A DNA stretch of 64,000 nucleotides from Archilochus colubris. Taxonomy: Eukaryota; Chordata; Aves; Apodiformes; Trochilidae. Both the position numbers and the translations under genes were made by a program. Positions 13,986 to 28,000 of this stretch are shown here, piece after piece (position 1 is the first letter of the stretch; each line of letters begins with the position of its first letter). A model generated the notes under the pieces. It did no database searches, was not told the DNA's origin, and worked only from the letters and a program-made list of their open reading frames with translations. The DNA lies in the NCBI GenBank assembly GCA_023079485.1, contig CM041086.1, positions 11,478,401 to 11,542,400 of the forward strand, given 5' to 3'.

Positions 13986-16290
13986 AAAAAGACAAAAGGT
14001 AGAGCTGAGTCTGGATGTTGCCCTCCTGGCTGGTCTCAAGCCCAGGCAGGTAAGGCAGCACCAATGGTTTCTTGATGGTGTAAACTAGGAGTACATGGAT
14101 ACCTTAGGAAGGATGGAGTTGAGAGAAGACTCTTTAGTCTGATTTGATTGGAGAATTTGAGCTGCTGCAGCAGAGTGAGTTCTTTGGGGTGTTTAGAAAG
14201 GCTTGGTCCAGCAACCCTGCCTTCCCCAACAAGATTTTGTGCCCCCCTTTGTCATGGTTACCCATGTTTAATGGTGAATGCTGGCATTGCACACTAGGAA
14301 GCTTTGTTGAAGTAAAACCCCAAATCCACTAGCTATGAGATTTGCTGTCCTAGCCACCTTATTTCTTTCAGTGGCTGCTTTGGCCAGAGACCCAGCTCTG
14401 ATTTTCCACAGTATTTCTGGAGAAAAAAATTACTAAAAATCAGCAGGTAAAATCCCAAAGCTGGGGCAGCCTGGCTGTACCTGCTTGAACTCCTCCTCAC
14501 TGTGCTGCAGGCAACCTGCTCCATGGGGACTTTCACAGCCTGAGCTTGGTGCCTGCTGGCAAAGCCAGGGCTAAGAAAGAGAAAATACACTGTCATTTTA
14601 TAGTTCTGTTTTTCCAAGGGCTGCCTTCTGAGTCCCGTGGAAGAAATCTCTTTATTCCTTCTGTTATCTTTGGAGCTGATGAATATTGCTGGGGAGTGGA
14701 GAGGAGATGCTGGGCAGAGCCTGATGCTCTCAATCAATTAAATCAATGCAGGCTTGATGCTCCACTGATTTTCCCTAAGCAAGAGTTTGTTTTGGCCTAA
14801 AAGGCAGTGAGCAGAGTGTTAGGGATGACACATGGAATCATAGATAAGGTGGCTTCTGGTCAGACTGGGAGGAAGAGGAAAGTCATGCTCCAGGGCCTCC
14901 TTTCCCTGCTATGGGCAGGGCAGGATGCAGCCCTGGACCTCTTCACTTCACCCTGGGATGCTCACACATTCATCCATTCATTCTCTTTTAATAATTCGTG
15001 TTATTATTTTAATATTAATGGTTACATTTTTATTTAAATGATGGCTTTAAGCTTGCCTAACTTGTCTCCTTTTCAGAGCTGCTCTGGGTTAGTCCAAGGA
15101 AGCTCCACTGTGGCCCCAAAGCCTGAGCTGAGCAACTTGAGCAGCCACATGTCCTGGCTGGATCTTTACCTGTTCCACCAACAAAACACCCAAAAAGCAC
15201 AAATCACTCACCTCCTTCTCCTGGGTGCCCAGCAACCTGAGAAAAAAAAACCAAAAGAGAGGTCTAAACTTTGAGTATTCTTTGCTGAAATGTTTATAGT
15301 GCAGGGTTAACTCTGAGCCAGCAACAAGATAGGCAGGTATTTGAGAAGATTCCCAGGCCAACTCTACCCAAAGCAAGGTATTTCTACTTTTTCAGTGCTT
15401 TTATTATTTTTTTAAAGGCATTTTAAAAATGCAAAAGAAATTGCAAAAATGTCTCACCCTTCCATGGGCAGCATCATGTGCTGGGTGCAGGGTGCTGCAC
15501 CCTGGTGTAAAGCTGCCTCTGCATCAGCCTTCATCTCTGATCCATGATGGGCAGGGAATCCCTCCACCCAGCAGAAAGCATTTTGGTTTGTGGATTACTA
15601 AAAATATCTATTTGTTGCTTGCAGAACCAATGCATTAACAGAGAAGTGGCACCAGAAGGAAAGCCTGGAGCTGCTGCCCTCCCCCGAGCAGAAATGTTGG
15701 AATGACAGTGCTGTGATTGCTGGAAAAGAGAGAAAAATGGCTGCAAAGAGCAGGTCCCTGCAGCCCCTCATTGAACACTGGAGATATTTTTGTTTAAAAA
15801 TACATACGTAAAGGTAGGTTTAATCTCAAAACAGCATTTTCCAGTTTAAAACAAAAAGAAATCAAAACAAAACCACCTTCAAAATTATCTCAATGTATTC
15901 CTCCTATTTCTCTTCCCAATTAAGTTATTTTCAAATGAGTGAAAAGATGTTCCATGCCCTAAGATACTGAAACCTTCAGTGTCAGCTGAAAGCAGGATTT
16001 CTGCTCTGGGCTCCAGCCCTTGCTGCAGGCACCTCTGCTTTGAAGCCTTTGAAGTGTCTGTGGCACAGGCAGAGGCTCTCTGCAGTGAAAACTCCTGGTT
16101 TTATATATATTTAATGTATAAAGTGTCTCTGCCTGTGTGTGTTTGTGTTAGGGTAGTGTGGGTTTTCTCAGGGCATGGGGGAAGATGGAGCAGAGCTCCT
16201 GACCCACAGAAGAAAACCTGGTGGGAACACCAGCACCCAACCAAAGGTGCCTTTTGCCCAAGCTGGGCTCACTTCAGCATCATCCTGAAG

Positions 16291-16337
16291 ATCAGAGAAT
16301 CCCAAACTGGTTTGGGTTGGAAGGGACCTTATATATC

Positions 16338-16375
<38 letters not shown>

Positions 16376-16603
16376 CATCCAGTGCCAATCCCCTGCCATG
16401 GGCAGGGACCCCTCCCACAGCTTCTGGGGGCAACCTGGGGCTCAGCACCCTCATAGTGAAGATTTTTTTCCTAAGGTCCAACCTAAATCTCTCCTCTTCC
16501 AGTTTTAAGCCATTACTCCACATTCTCTCACTGGAAAAAATCCATCCCCAGTTTCCTGTAGGCTTTTCAGGCACTGGAAAGTCCCTAATAAAAAGTTTCC
16601 CAC
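16291..16603 (-). mobile_element. CR1 LINE 3' fragment with internal TA microsatellite
   Basis: On the plus strand it reads as the reverse complement of CR1: GGTTTGGGTTGGAAGGGACC, then after a TA tract ATCATCCAGTGCCAATCCCC, GCCATGGGCAGGGACCCCTC, GGTCCAACCTAAATCTCTCC and TTCCTGTAGGCTTTTCAGGC. The TA expansion sits where most copies have a short AAGATC stretch. 5'-truncated and non-coding. Confidence 0.88.
16327..16376. repeat. (TA)n microsatellite inside CR1
   Basis: About 50 bp of almost pure TA with two C interruptions, placed between the GGGACC and ATCATCCAG parts of the CR1 tail. Confidence 0.95.
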
Positions 16604-19600
16604 ATATGAGGTGCAGCTGGGACTCTCTGCTGACCTTCAGAGAGACTGAAACAATTTATTTCATTTTGCCAATAGGACTCACTAGCCCTTTTCTCTCCCA
16701 GGCACCAGTGGTCACCCCTTGAAGGCTGAGAAGAAACAGCACAACCAGGAAAGCAAGAAAAACCCAAAGGAGCAAAGGGGCCGGGGCTGCCCCGAGGCTG
16801 GGAGGTGCCCAGCAGTGACATAAATGCCCTGAAGGTGACTTGGGGATGTGAGAAAAGCTCAGTGCAAGAATTTTCAGTCCTGGTTGGGCTTTGGAGATGA
16901 TTCTTTAACTCAGGAGGTAACAACCTTGAGTCTGGAACCCCCTTGAGTGGGGTTTGAGAGGCAGCATCCACCTCAGCCAGCAGTAGGAGCAATGTGGTGG
17001 CTGATGTGGCTGAATCGTTACATTTCCCTGCTTCTTTTTTCTCTTTTCTTTTTTTTTTTTTTGGCATTCAAAATCAATTTCTCTATTTCAGAACGAGCTG
17101 GATTTATTCCCCATGCACTGCAATTATTACAGCCTGGAACCAATGAGGTTTAATCAGTAATAATAAAAAAAAAAAACAACTCCCAGACCTTAAAGCAATG
17201 AGTCCAACCTCTGTTATTTGCTCAGCATTTCTGAGTGGTTTGGTGAAGGACTTCTCCCAAGGGCTGCTTTTTAAGTAGAAGAAAAGTAGGAAGGCTTTCA
17301 AATGACATCTGAAATGGAGAAAAATTTACCTTCCATGAACCTAAAAATATATTTCTGAGGCCTGGTGATCTATTTTACCAGGGTAATGTCCCTGTTTGAG
17401 GAGTGGCTCTTTCTCCTTGGTCTTTGTTGCTTTTTTGAATGGAAGCCACACAGGGAAATATTGGAAATGGAGAGGGAAAATATAATTAACCCTGTGTTTT
17501 TCACACAATTGCCCTTGGTGATACTTTATTTTCTTTTTTTTTTTTTTCCTTAGTTTTTATGAAGCCATCATTAACCCAGCCAGCCAAGGTCAGGCAAGAC
17601 TTTTTACTTCTTTGCAGACTCTCAAGCTTCTAAAGCTTCAATCTACTCTTCCATAACCAAATATTTAGTACCTACTGGTTGGGTTAATTAGAGTGCATTC
17701 TTTACAGCTCTGCTAATAATCATTACTACACCATCACAGCAATGTCTATAGGCTGGTTTTTTCATTTGTTATTTCTTTTAACAGTAAGCATTTAAGTAGT
17801 CACACCACTTAAACCACTGCTTCTCTTGGGTCCAGCCAAGGGTTTATGCAATCATACTGGGAAATATTAAGTTCCAGAAGAAAAGGGCATCACCTGCTCT
17901 CAGAACAATTCCCAACCCAAATTCACCACAGTATCTTGAGCTGACCTCAAAAAATAGGTGATTTTTTTCTTTTTAAGAAGGGGAGAGATTGTTTGTAGGA
18001 ATAGGAAGAATAAGAAAGATCAGAAGAAAGAGAGAAGATGACTAAATGTCCAGCCTTGACTTAGTAACACCAGGCAGGGTGAAAGTTTTTTCCCTGATCT
18101 GTTCAGTGCATGGTTATGGGTGTAGATAACAGGGCTGTGGCTCCCAGGAGGAAGAGTGATCCATGTATTAGGGAACAAATACATTTCTGTAAATAGAGTT
18201 TTTTCCAATTCAGATGTTTCTTTAGGAAGTGGTGGGGTGGGGGATGGAGAAACAGCTTCTCAAATGTCAAGTGCTTGAAAGCCTAAAAATAGATAACTGG
18301 AATAAATAAATTAAACCCAAAGACAGGACTGATGCTCTGCAGGCATCGGGGATTAAATAAATTCACTAAATTCAAAGTGGTATTTCAGATAAGAGCTCTT
18401 TGTGCTGCAGCATGTAGAGCTTATTGATTATAGGCTTGAGGTGCTGTGCACTCTTGTAAAACATCCTCTGGCCAATCTGACTCAGTCCATTGGCAAGGTA
18501 CAGCCTGGTGCAGCAAGCATGGAGCTGGCTCCTATTTCTCTGCGTATTTTAATTCTGTTTTCCATCCTAATTTGCTGCACAGCCTCTGTGCCCTCTCCCA
18601 CCAGCACCAGTGGGAAGTTCCCTCACATCATGGTTGTCTCCTGGTCCATCCCTCCTCAGGGCTGTTGTTCACCTTCAAAACTTCCCCAGCCTCAGGGCAT
18701 CCTAGTTTTCAGAATCATCACTTTAAAAATTTTATCATTATTTTTTGTCTCCTTGGAATGAGGGAAAAGTTGACCAAAGGAGCTTGGGGTTTTTGGGTGA
18801 ACTCCCCAAATGCCCTTAATTCCCAGAGGTTTGGCACACTTCCCATATCTTCCTTTAGCAAAATCAAGCCTCTTAATCTCAAGAAATGCAGTTTCTGCTA
18901 CGTAACACTGGCTCCTGAGCACAATCCACAAGGCTTGTGTTTAACACCCAAGATTCATTAATATTTCCTGCAGAGTGTTCAGTAAGTAGCGAAGAAAGCA
19001 GGAAGTGTCCCAGATGTTGGAAAGAAAAAATGGAATTATTCATTGCTTACTAACGTCAAATGCTAATGTGAGGAAAAAGCATCCTTGAAGAAATCCTTGA
19101 CTGAAATTCATCAGAGTGATGTGAAATCACTCTTTTAATTATGCATTTTTGAATGTATTTATTAGTCCCGGTTCTGATCTGACTTACAGATGTTTAACAG
19201 AGATAAGGGTCTACTGCAGGCTTTGGAATTACTCATGATTTATAATGACAAAACTTGGATCAGAATTAGGTCCTTGTCACTACTCTATAATATCCTTTCA
19301 TCAAACTTCTTCACATGCAGCAGATGAAAGAGCCAGAGGCTTCCGCCATCTCCAACCCCACCGCTGAGTCCATCAGCTTGGGTTTTTTTTTTAAATCTCC
19401 AGAAATGATGATGCTCACACTAGATTTTTTTGCTGCTGGGGTTATATTTTTCATGGGAAATGGGAGAGCTGAGGAATCAGTCTCTTTAGTCCTACAAAAG
19501 GATGCTTTGGGTCAACACTCCTCTGGCTGACAATGCTGCGTATTAACGGCGGGGGAAATTAATTTCATTGTGCTACTCTAGAATCTCTTTCTCTGTGTCC

Positions 19601-20290
19601 TTATTGTTGTGAGTAGGCTCAATACCTTAAAAAAATATTCAACAATGATTCAAAACCATGTATTTTGCAAAAGAATGATGGAGTTTTAAACTATTGCTTG
19701 CTCTAGAGCCAATCCAGAGCGAGCGAGTCTCCAGGGATGGTTTATTCCCCAAGGCATGAATCCATGATTAAGCTAAATGTATTCCATAAATGCCTTGATG
19801 ACATTAAACTAAATTTTTTAAAGAACAGATGGAGAAAGTTAATAAATATTTCATTCTATAATATAAAACTCACTTCTATATTCACAACTTCAGGGATCCT
19901 CAGCTTCACTGATATCAATAAGTCTGATGGATTTTGTGCCGCATTCTCATCCTTCTGCCCCGGTGTCTCTTATGGGATCATCATTCCTGCATGCTTGGAT
20001 TGTTTTATGGGATCACTGAAAGGCAAGTGACTGTAAATCTTGACCTCTTCTGCTCCTGGATTATATACTTTTATTCTTTGTGACCATAAGTGTTCATCTC
20101 TACACTGAATAGATAATTAAATGACAAAAATTATTCAAAGGGAATTTATAGTGAGAAATTATCACTCGAAGAACTGGCAGGGCACAAGGCATAACCCAAG
20201 GAGATACTGTGAAAAAAAAAAAAAAGAGTTCAGAATGGCCAAACGAAACACTGAAATATCTGTATATTTGTAAATGTCATGAAACATCTA

Positions 20291-20340
20291 TTCACTGTGA
20301 AAAAAAAAAAAAAGAAAAAAAACAACCAACCAAAAAAACC
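20291..20340. repeat. A-rich simple repeat
   Basis: Two A-runs separated by G, followed by CAACCAACCAAAAAAACC. A similar A-run lies at 20,211-20,225. Confidence 0.85.
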
Positions 20341-21263
20341 AGCTTTATTTTTACCTGCATATACTAATTCTATTCAAAAAAATTTCTCTTAAGGGCAAAC
20401 TGTGTGAATTTTGCTTAAGAAGTGTAGACCCAGCCTGTTAGTCATATGCAAGAACTAATCTTTACATGTGGGAATTACAATTTCTCACTCTCTGTATGCC
20501 ATGAATCTTGTAAAAGAATAATTAGAACCTGCTCCAAAAGGAAAGAAATGCCAGAGTTGAGTAATATTTTAGGAAGAGCATTAGCAAACATTTTTATACT
20601 GCCAACAAGCTTCACTGCTTTGGAGAAGAGATTTACATTACATTATTAATTAACCACACTGAGTCAATAGCATGACATAAAGCTTGGGAGATATAGGTTT
20701 AACTCAAACGATGACATTCGTGGGAACAGTGTGCATTTTCAGGAAGCTTGATTTAAAAGTTATGCTAATGAGCTCAGCAAGCAAGAGCCCAACGAAATAC
20801 TTCAAAGCATTGAGATTCAAACCCCCCCCCAACAAAAAAAAACAAAACCAACATGACAAGATCAAATCTTTGTCATTTCTCAAGAGTCTTTACAAACCTC
20901 TGTGTACACGGGATGAATCGCTTCACCTGCAGTACCTCGATGATTTGGTATAAAATTAGCATGCATTACTCCTGGTGGGACTGATGTACTTTGTCAGACA
21001 ACATACACCAGAGCAATTGGAAGGCATCTGAATGGTATTTAGTTTGTCTTTTTGGAGCTGGTTTTGGTGTTACATCCGTAGGTCTCATGGTCTACCCTAA
21101 GAAACAAAATAAATGTTGGCAGTGCTGTTGTGCCCACTCCCTTTCCCCCACCTCTGGCCATCTTCCAGTTTTGGGGTTGTGAATCCCCATGTGCAGAGAA
21201 AATATTAAGTGCTGTAAAGAAATACTAATTAATTCCTGTTAGGTTTCATGCCACAGAAATTGG

Positions 21264-21269
21264 TTTATT
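21264..21269 (-). promoter_or_regulatory. Candidate TMEM182 poly(A) signal AATAAA
   Basis: This is the first canonical AATAAA on the coding strand that I see downstream of the TMEM182 stop, about 545 nt away. It would imply a roughly 0.55 kb 3' UTR. Later signals (for example near 20,344) are also possible. Confidence 0.35.
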
Positions 21270-21812
21270 GGCTTGAGGAAAGGTAGGTTAGGTCTTCAGA
21301 ATCGGAGCTTTTAAGGAAAAAAAAAAGGTTTCTCATGTTTCCCGACATCCTGTTAAAATGGCTGCCCTTTGATGTCAATTAGAGGCAGCTAAAACAAAAA
21401 GAAAACAAAAAAGAAAAATCTTTCTTAATAGCTTTTCAGAAATAGACATTAAAATGCCTCCACCGTGGCAGCCAGATTTGATTTCCTTTTACAAGAAGCA
21501 AGGATGCTGGGAACGCTGTAAAAGTCCAGTTCTGCTGAATTAAAGGCTCTTCCTTGGGCTGCAGAGAAAACTGATGCAAAACCCATAGATATGTCTGAAT
21601 GTCTCCAAAAATGCTGAAGCTGGACCTTTAGCCAGGGCTGGTTTGGGACTGACAGAGGTCGGATGCTCAGTGCTCTATCCCTGCCTCCAGCTATGGGCCA
21701 GGGGAATCATGCACCTATGCTGCCAATTATAGCTACAAGAACACTCAAGGTCCTCAAAACTTCATTACAAGAAGCATCACCAATTTTCTTGAAGGCCTTC
21801 TCTGACTTTATC

Positions 21813-22042
21813 TCATTCCATGGACTTCATAATGTCTCTGCCAGCCAGGTAGAAGAGGAGTCCAGAGAGTAAAACCAGAGGCACCCCTGCTGCAGCGAAC
21901 ATGAAGGACCACCCGTAGTACACATGGACGGGCACATCCTCCAGGCACTTCTCACTCCTCTCCAGAAGGATGTACTTCTGAAAATCAGCAGCAAACTCCT
22001 TCCACATCACAAAGAGAAACACCAGCAGGAGAAATAAGCTTC
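21813..22042 (-). CDS. TMEM182: TMEM182 coding exon 5 and stop
   Basis: 230 nt, residues 170-245. It encodes the third span ([13 protein letters not shown]), the loop with a conserved cysteine ([16 protein letters not shown]), the fourth span and the tail [10 protein letters not shown], then TGA. The acceptor is TTTTTTCCAG. Confidence 0.95.
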
Positions 22043-25000
22043 CTGGAAAAAAGGAACAAAGAGGAGTTATTCTTCCAACCAGCAGGCGGAACACAGAAAT
22101 AAAAGAGAGGAAAGGTGGCAGCACTTTTCCATTTCTTCTTGCAGGTCCTTTGCATGACAGCTCAGAGTTGCAGAATGACCTTGCTCTGTGGGTTGCCATG
22201 AAAACCAAGCCCACTCTATGTGGGAGAGACCCATGTGGCTGCCACCATCTCCTGCTCAGCTGCAGGAACATGGGCAATTTGTGTCTTGGCCACCAAGGGC
22301 TCATTACAGCTGGGTGCAGCCATGGAGAAACCATCACCAACACTGCTGGTGTTCACAGCAGGGAGCTAAAGGTGGAGTTGCTTTTCCTTTTTTACTTTTA
22401 ATATCTGCAGATATTAAAAATCAAACTGAGATATCTCTGAGTTGGGTGAGAAGCTGAGATTGAGACTGATTTTCCCCTTTCTTTTGATCCACCTTTCCAA
22501 GTAGTGTCAGATCCTATTCCCACCAGACATGCAAAGCTGCAGGGGTCAGTCCTGGTGGCAAGTGTTACCCAGCACCCAACCTGTCCCCCAGCACCAGGGC
22601 AGGTAGAGCCCACCCAACCTTGAGCAGCTGCTGCAGCTCATGTGGGTCCCCCCCCATGTCTTGTGGGTCCCCTTCCTTGCCAGAAGCTTTGCAACCAAGG
22701 CTTAAAGCACACAAGGAGGAGGACAGATGATGCTATTTGGCAGAGAAATAACACATAATAGAGCAGAAAAGGCATGCAGCCATGAGATACTAAATAACAG
22801 AATTTTTTTTTTAATTACTTATAAATTACTTATTAAAAATTACTTATAAATTACTCCTTATAGCAAGAGGCTAGAAAGTCTTCTCACTGGCAAGTGAGGC
22901 CCCCTTTGCCCTCCCCAGGAGGAGGGCTGAGGCCACACTGGATCTGAGCAATGAGCTCAACACCAGCATCTTGCTCAATGTGGGTCTGCTCCTCCCAGAG
23001 AATCCAGAGTGCTGGGTGATGGGAGGCTCAGGTCCAGCTCCCCTGCATGAAGCAGGTGACAAAAACTAAGTGGCCTCAGTATTATTTACTGTGTCACGTT
23101 ACAGAATATGGAGAGTGGGCTTTAAAGTCAGCATAAATTAAAATATGGTGATCTATTAGATGAGATCATCCCTAGAGATGATCTCTAGAGTTGCCTTCCA
23201 ACCCTTAACATTCCCAAAGTAGATCATGATGGTGTGATGACAGATCTGAAAGCACTTCAGTAAGAGCTGATCTGGCTAATTCCCAGCTAGGACCTTGCTG
23301 GTTTTAAATGCTGCCATATAACATGGAGACACATGAATACAGATATATGAAAGAAATGCAGCAGAGTTTATAATATCTTTAGAGGAGCAAAAAGGTTCAA
23401 AAGGAATGGAGCTGACAAACCACCACACAGTTCTGCAGATGCCTTGTGGCTTCTGGTGGATTTCATTTCTCCCCTTGCAATTTTTAGATCAAAGATAGCT
23501 TGTGATATATTCAGTTATTCCTCCTGGCAGCTCACAGACTGCACATTCCAACTCCCCTGCTAAAAGGTTTCAGGTAGAGCTTGACCCTGAGGGATCTCCT
23601 TAGCCTTGGTGGGACCTAAAACTCTGGGTGGAGAAGATAAATTAGTGTTCATCTGTGTTTCTGCCCTTACTGGATATAAACACATCTGCTGTGAGAAGCC
23701 TCCACTTCACAAATCGTACCAAAAATCAGACTGATGTGAAGGAAGAGGGGGTTCAAGGTCCCCACAATGTGTTAGAACCTGTCCTATGCTGCCAAATCTA
23801 CTAAACTGCCTCCTATGCCCCAAATAGCATCTTAATAACCAAAAACTGGAGTAATCTGAGCAGAGGTCACCACATCCTCTTCTTTCCAGCCCTTCCATGA
23901 AGAAGTCCCTGTGGGTGCTGGAGAGGCAGGCGAGGAGTTAAACAGCAGCTGGTGTAACATTTGCATGTGCATTCAGTGTTTGATACCACTTGAAATCAAA
24001 TGCACAAATAAATATTTTAGACTTTAATATGCTGGTCGTGTGCTTCAAATACCAATTATTCTCCTCTAAGACAAGGCTGGGGTGGTTAAATAGTCACATG
24101 CTCTTTACGAAATACAATATATTGATAAGGAGGCAATTAAGTGGTTATTACTGATGTAATTTAAAATTAAATTAATTAGATAGCAACTGAACCTTGAAAA
24201 GCGCTCTTTTAAAGATCAATTTCTATTCCATTAACTTATAATACCTACTGAAAGAGAAGCAAATAAAAAAAAAAGAAACCAGCAGAAGAGGACACAGGTA
24301 TGGTCTTACTTTTCTTTAATTCTCCTGGTTTTCTTTAGCCAACCCTGGGCCTTGTGTTGGATAATCCCAGGACAATTTAGACTGCCTAAGTCTTGTTTGT
24401 TGAAGAAATCAGATTTAAAGCTACCAGATCCTACTGAGGAGGGTGCAGAGAAACCCTGTGAGCAGGCGACAGCATCCCTAAGCTGACCTGGAGATGAGGA
24501 TGGGGACACCATCCCTCCCCTGGCCCTGCCCGGTCTCTCCTGGAAGGATTTATTATTAAACAGGTACTGGAGGTGATGGCACTGCCATGGCATCTAAATT
24601 AAGAATGTTTTCACACTCAGGGAAAATGACAAGAAAATGTAAGGTAAGCAGCCTTCTTCCCTGGAATAATTAGAGGTGAGTGGTGAGGAGACCCTGGGAT
24701 TTGCACCAGCTCCTTGGTGAGAAAGAGAAAATCAAAAGGAGGAGGGGAGAGGCACAGAAAGGGCAGCAGAAAAATGCTCTCTTGGAACACTCACGGGTGG
24801 TCATGGAAGTGCTGAAAAGTTGTCACACCTTCAGACATTAGCAAACTCTTCATAATGAGAATTATCAGGAAGTTTCACTCCCCCATTGCCCATCTAGGCA
24901 TCTGGCATTTTTCTTTTAAAATGTTATTTCCTTTTGGATTTTTCATCTTGTGAATAAGTCTCACTTTACCACCTCCTTTTTGGGACTTTTAGTCTCAGCT

Positions 25001-28000
25001 GCAGGAGAAAGAGATCTTCTGCCTCCCACCAGTAATAACTTTTTATGTACAGAGAGAGGTTTCTTCCTGCCTTGGGCAGCAAAATGAAATAATGAAAAAA
25101 AAAATCTAATTTTCTATCTAAGAAATGAGCCTGGCATCAGCAGCAGAGACACAGGATGTGTTTTGGGGTTGGGTGAAGACCCCATCAAATCAGACCATCC
25201 CCATTCCCATGACTGGGGATGCTCTGGGGAGGAGGCTGGTGGAGATAATGGTTTGGGATGGCTTGGAGATGTGCAGGCACATGTGGGATGGGCTCTGGCT
25301 CTATTTCCCAAGTGACCCAGCAGGAGAGAGGTGGCTCTGGTCCTTTGAAAGGGCTCTCCAAACCACCACCCACTGAGCACTTCATGTGTTGGGACAGGTG
25401 GCAGGTGGGCAGATAAAAATACAGTAAATAAAAGGCAATTAGGGTGAGGAGGAAACCCTGAGGAATCTAATTGAGTGATAACAATCTTCACCCTAAGGCA
25501 GTGAATTCCCCCACTGACCAGGCACCACAGCTCCTCAAAATGATGGCATCAACCAGATTTGCCCCAGTAGAGCCTCTCAGTGACAAGTATTTTGCATCAT
25601 TTTGCAACTATTTCCCACACCTGGGCTTCCATGACCTCGGTGTGGGCTGCAGGGAGGTTCTGGATGGGATAAAGTTGCATTAGAGGATGCCCTGAGAAGC
25701 CAGGGTCTCTTCCAGCCATGGTGCCCCAACTCACTATCCCACTGCCAGCCCACATTCCTGTTCTACAAATTGCCAACTCTTTCACACGTCCTCCAGGAGG
25801 GATGCTTTCTGCCAAGGAGGTTAATTAAAACTGCCCCACAGGCCATGATGAGGAGATGCTCTTTGTCCCACCTCATCTCTCCCAACCCTGCTATCTGAAG
25901 GAAAAAGGGTGGTGAGGGAGCTGAGGCCGTGTTCAATCTATTGTTCCTACTGCTTAGAGCAATCGTGCCAAATATGTTTAGAAAGGAGAGTGAGCAAATA
26001 ACCAGGGAGGGATCCATCCTGAATCCATCAGGAGGCGAGTGCCAAGCAGGAGCCAGAGGGCTGAGTTCAGGGATCCCAGCTCAAAACAACAAATAATAAT
26101 AAATAAATCAGCTGAAAACCTCAGCAAACTATGCTGGAAATGCTGTAATAGGTTCGAATTCCCCATTTAGATGGAAAATCTAAGAGGAAGCCTCTTCCAG
26201 CTGAACTCGTTCCTCCTGATGACAGTTAATAAAATGATTGCTGCTCAGATTGAAGCTGCATTAATACAAACTTCAGTTTCAACAGCAGCATCTTTGTCTG
26301 ATGCCAAGAGGTTTATGTGATGTGTGATCAGAAGTGTCACATTCTGTGCCCCAGCCTCTTCATCAAGGCGTAGGCAAATGAAATACAAAAACAAGGGAAT
26401 GGGCGGGGAGGAGGAAGGGACTACAGTGATCTGATACCACTCAACATCTTTTTCAGGGTATTTGATTTATCTTCCCTGTGTCAGAAGGTGACTGGTCCCA
26501 GTTTCTCCATGCGGACTGGAAGCTGGGTGCTTTGAAGAGGTTAAGGAGGGAGTCAGCCAGTGTGGCACAACTGGGAGGATTCACATCTTCAGCTCCAGTC
26601 TCAGTAGAAGGTGTGAGCTGAACACACAGACCCACGCCAAGTGGCCAACACTGCTCAGTAGAATCAATCACTGGTACCTGGTGGAGGCTTTGCCCAACCA
26701 GAACCATTCTCTGAACCTTGCTGATATCGAAGGCTCTGCTCCTCTGTATTGCACAGGGGAGTAAAAAAAGTCTTTTTCCCAAATCCCAACCTCCTTAGGC
26801 CTAAGAAATGCCTCACTAAAGCCTGACTGAGCTCAGAGCTTTATTTCCAGTGGGGGAGGAGGGAAATCCTGGAGATTTCCTCAGCCTGGAGAAGAGAAAG
26901 CTCCGAGGAAACCCTTCCCATAGCTGAAGGGGGCTACAGGAAAGCTGGAGTGGGGCTTCTCACCAGAAAGGGCAGTGAGAGGACAAGGGGTAATGGTTTT
27001 AAACTGAAAGAGAGAAGGTTTAGGTTAGACATGTGTCCCCATCACCCCCCTGAGCAGCTCACCTGAGGCGAGGAGGAATCCCCCTCCCACTTTGTAGACA
27101 CGGGGGTTGACGAAGGGCACACCACAGACCAGAAGAAGACCTCCCACCAGCCCAGCTGCCACAGCCAGCATGATGAATGCTGTCCAGAAGCCTCTGTACA
27201 CTGCAAAAGAAGAAAAAAAAAAGAAAAAAAAATTAAAATCAGGGGAGGAAAAGTGGTTTTCAGAAGTCCACACCTCACTCCTGCAACAACCTGTGAGGAT
27301 GCTTGAGATGGATGGGGCTTTGAGACTGAAGAGCAGCAAGTTGAGGATGGATGTCAATGCCCTGAATGGTGGGACTGGGATGAGTATAAGGGACTGGAAG
27401 GGTTTGCCAGGGAGGCCCAGAGAGCAGAGGGCACCATGCTCAGATGTGCCAGTGGGGGCTGGAAGGGCTTGGCAAGAAAGGAAAAAAAATGGGGAAATTT
27501 GGAGAGATGAACTCAGGCCACATCTTTGTTCCATTTTAATTAACACTTGCAGAAGGTGCCAGGTTTCTGGTTTTGAATAAAGGCAGTTTTTATTGGAGGG
27601 ATTGAAGAGAAATGAGAAGCCTATGATTCCCCCTATTAATGGCCTCTCCATCCATCAGGTTTGGGGAGGTTTGCTGGGACTTCAGGCATCCACAGCAGCC
27701 AGAGTCCAGCAAGACTGTGTCCATCACATCCCACCCCACAGGCTGGACTTAGCTTGCTAATTTAAATCTCTTAGTAGCCAAGTCAATGCCATACACCTTG
27801 CCCACAGGTGGTGGTCATCAGCCAAAGCCCCTGATATCTCCCAGTTCCTAATTCCCCTGGTCCCCTCAGCCCACCCCATCTCCTCCTGCCTGTCCACTGG
27901 TTAAAAAGACCTGAGCTGAGCCCGAGCCAGTGGGTAACACTGAAATGATTCACACTTTAAATGAAAATGCTCCAGAGAAGATGCATTTTACTCATTTGAA

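Larger units (their letters stand above)
1..21812. other. Gene-free region downstream of TMEM182
   Basis: No exon chain or recognisable protein domain is seen on either strand. The open frames here are short, lack domain similarity and often run through A- or T-runs. The region holds two clear CR1 fragments (2,733-3,060 and 16,291-16,603), a possible third (12,796-12,915), many A/T homopolymers and AT-rich unique DNA, especially 4,300-4,480 and 19,000-20,700. In mammals the region beyond TMEM182 is also gene-poor, so this is probably intergenic, with the first few hundred bases below 21,812 being 3' UTR. Confidence 0.7.

Noticed and set aside
15979..16722. 247-codon plus-strand open frame
   Set aside because: It runs through the inverted CR1 tail and its TA repeat; no domain is recognisable.
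21813..22343. 176-codon frame taken as a whole
   Set aside because: Only 21,813-22,042 is coding (TMEM182 exon 5). The part above the TTTTTTCCAG acceptor is intron.
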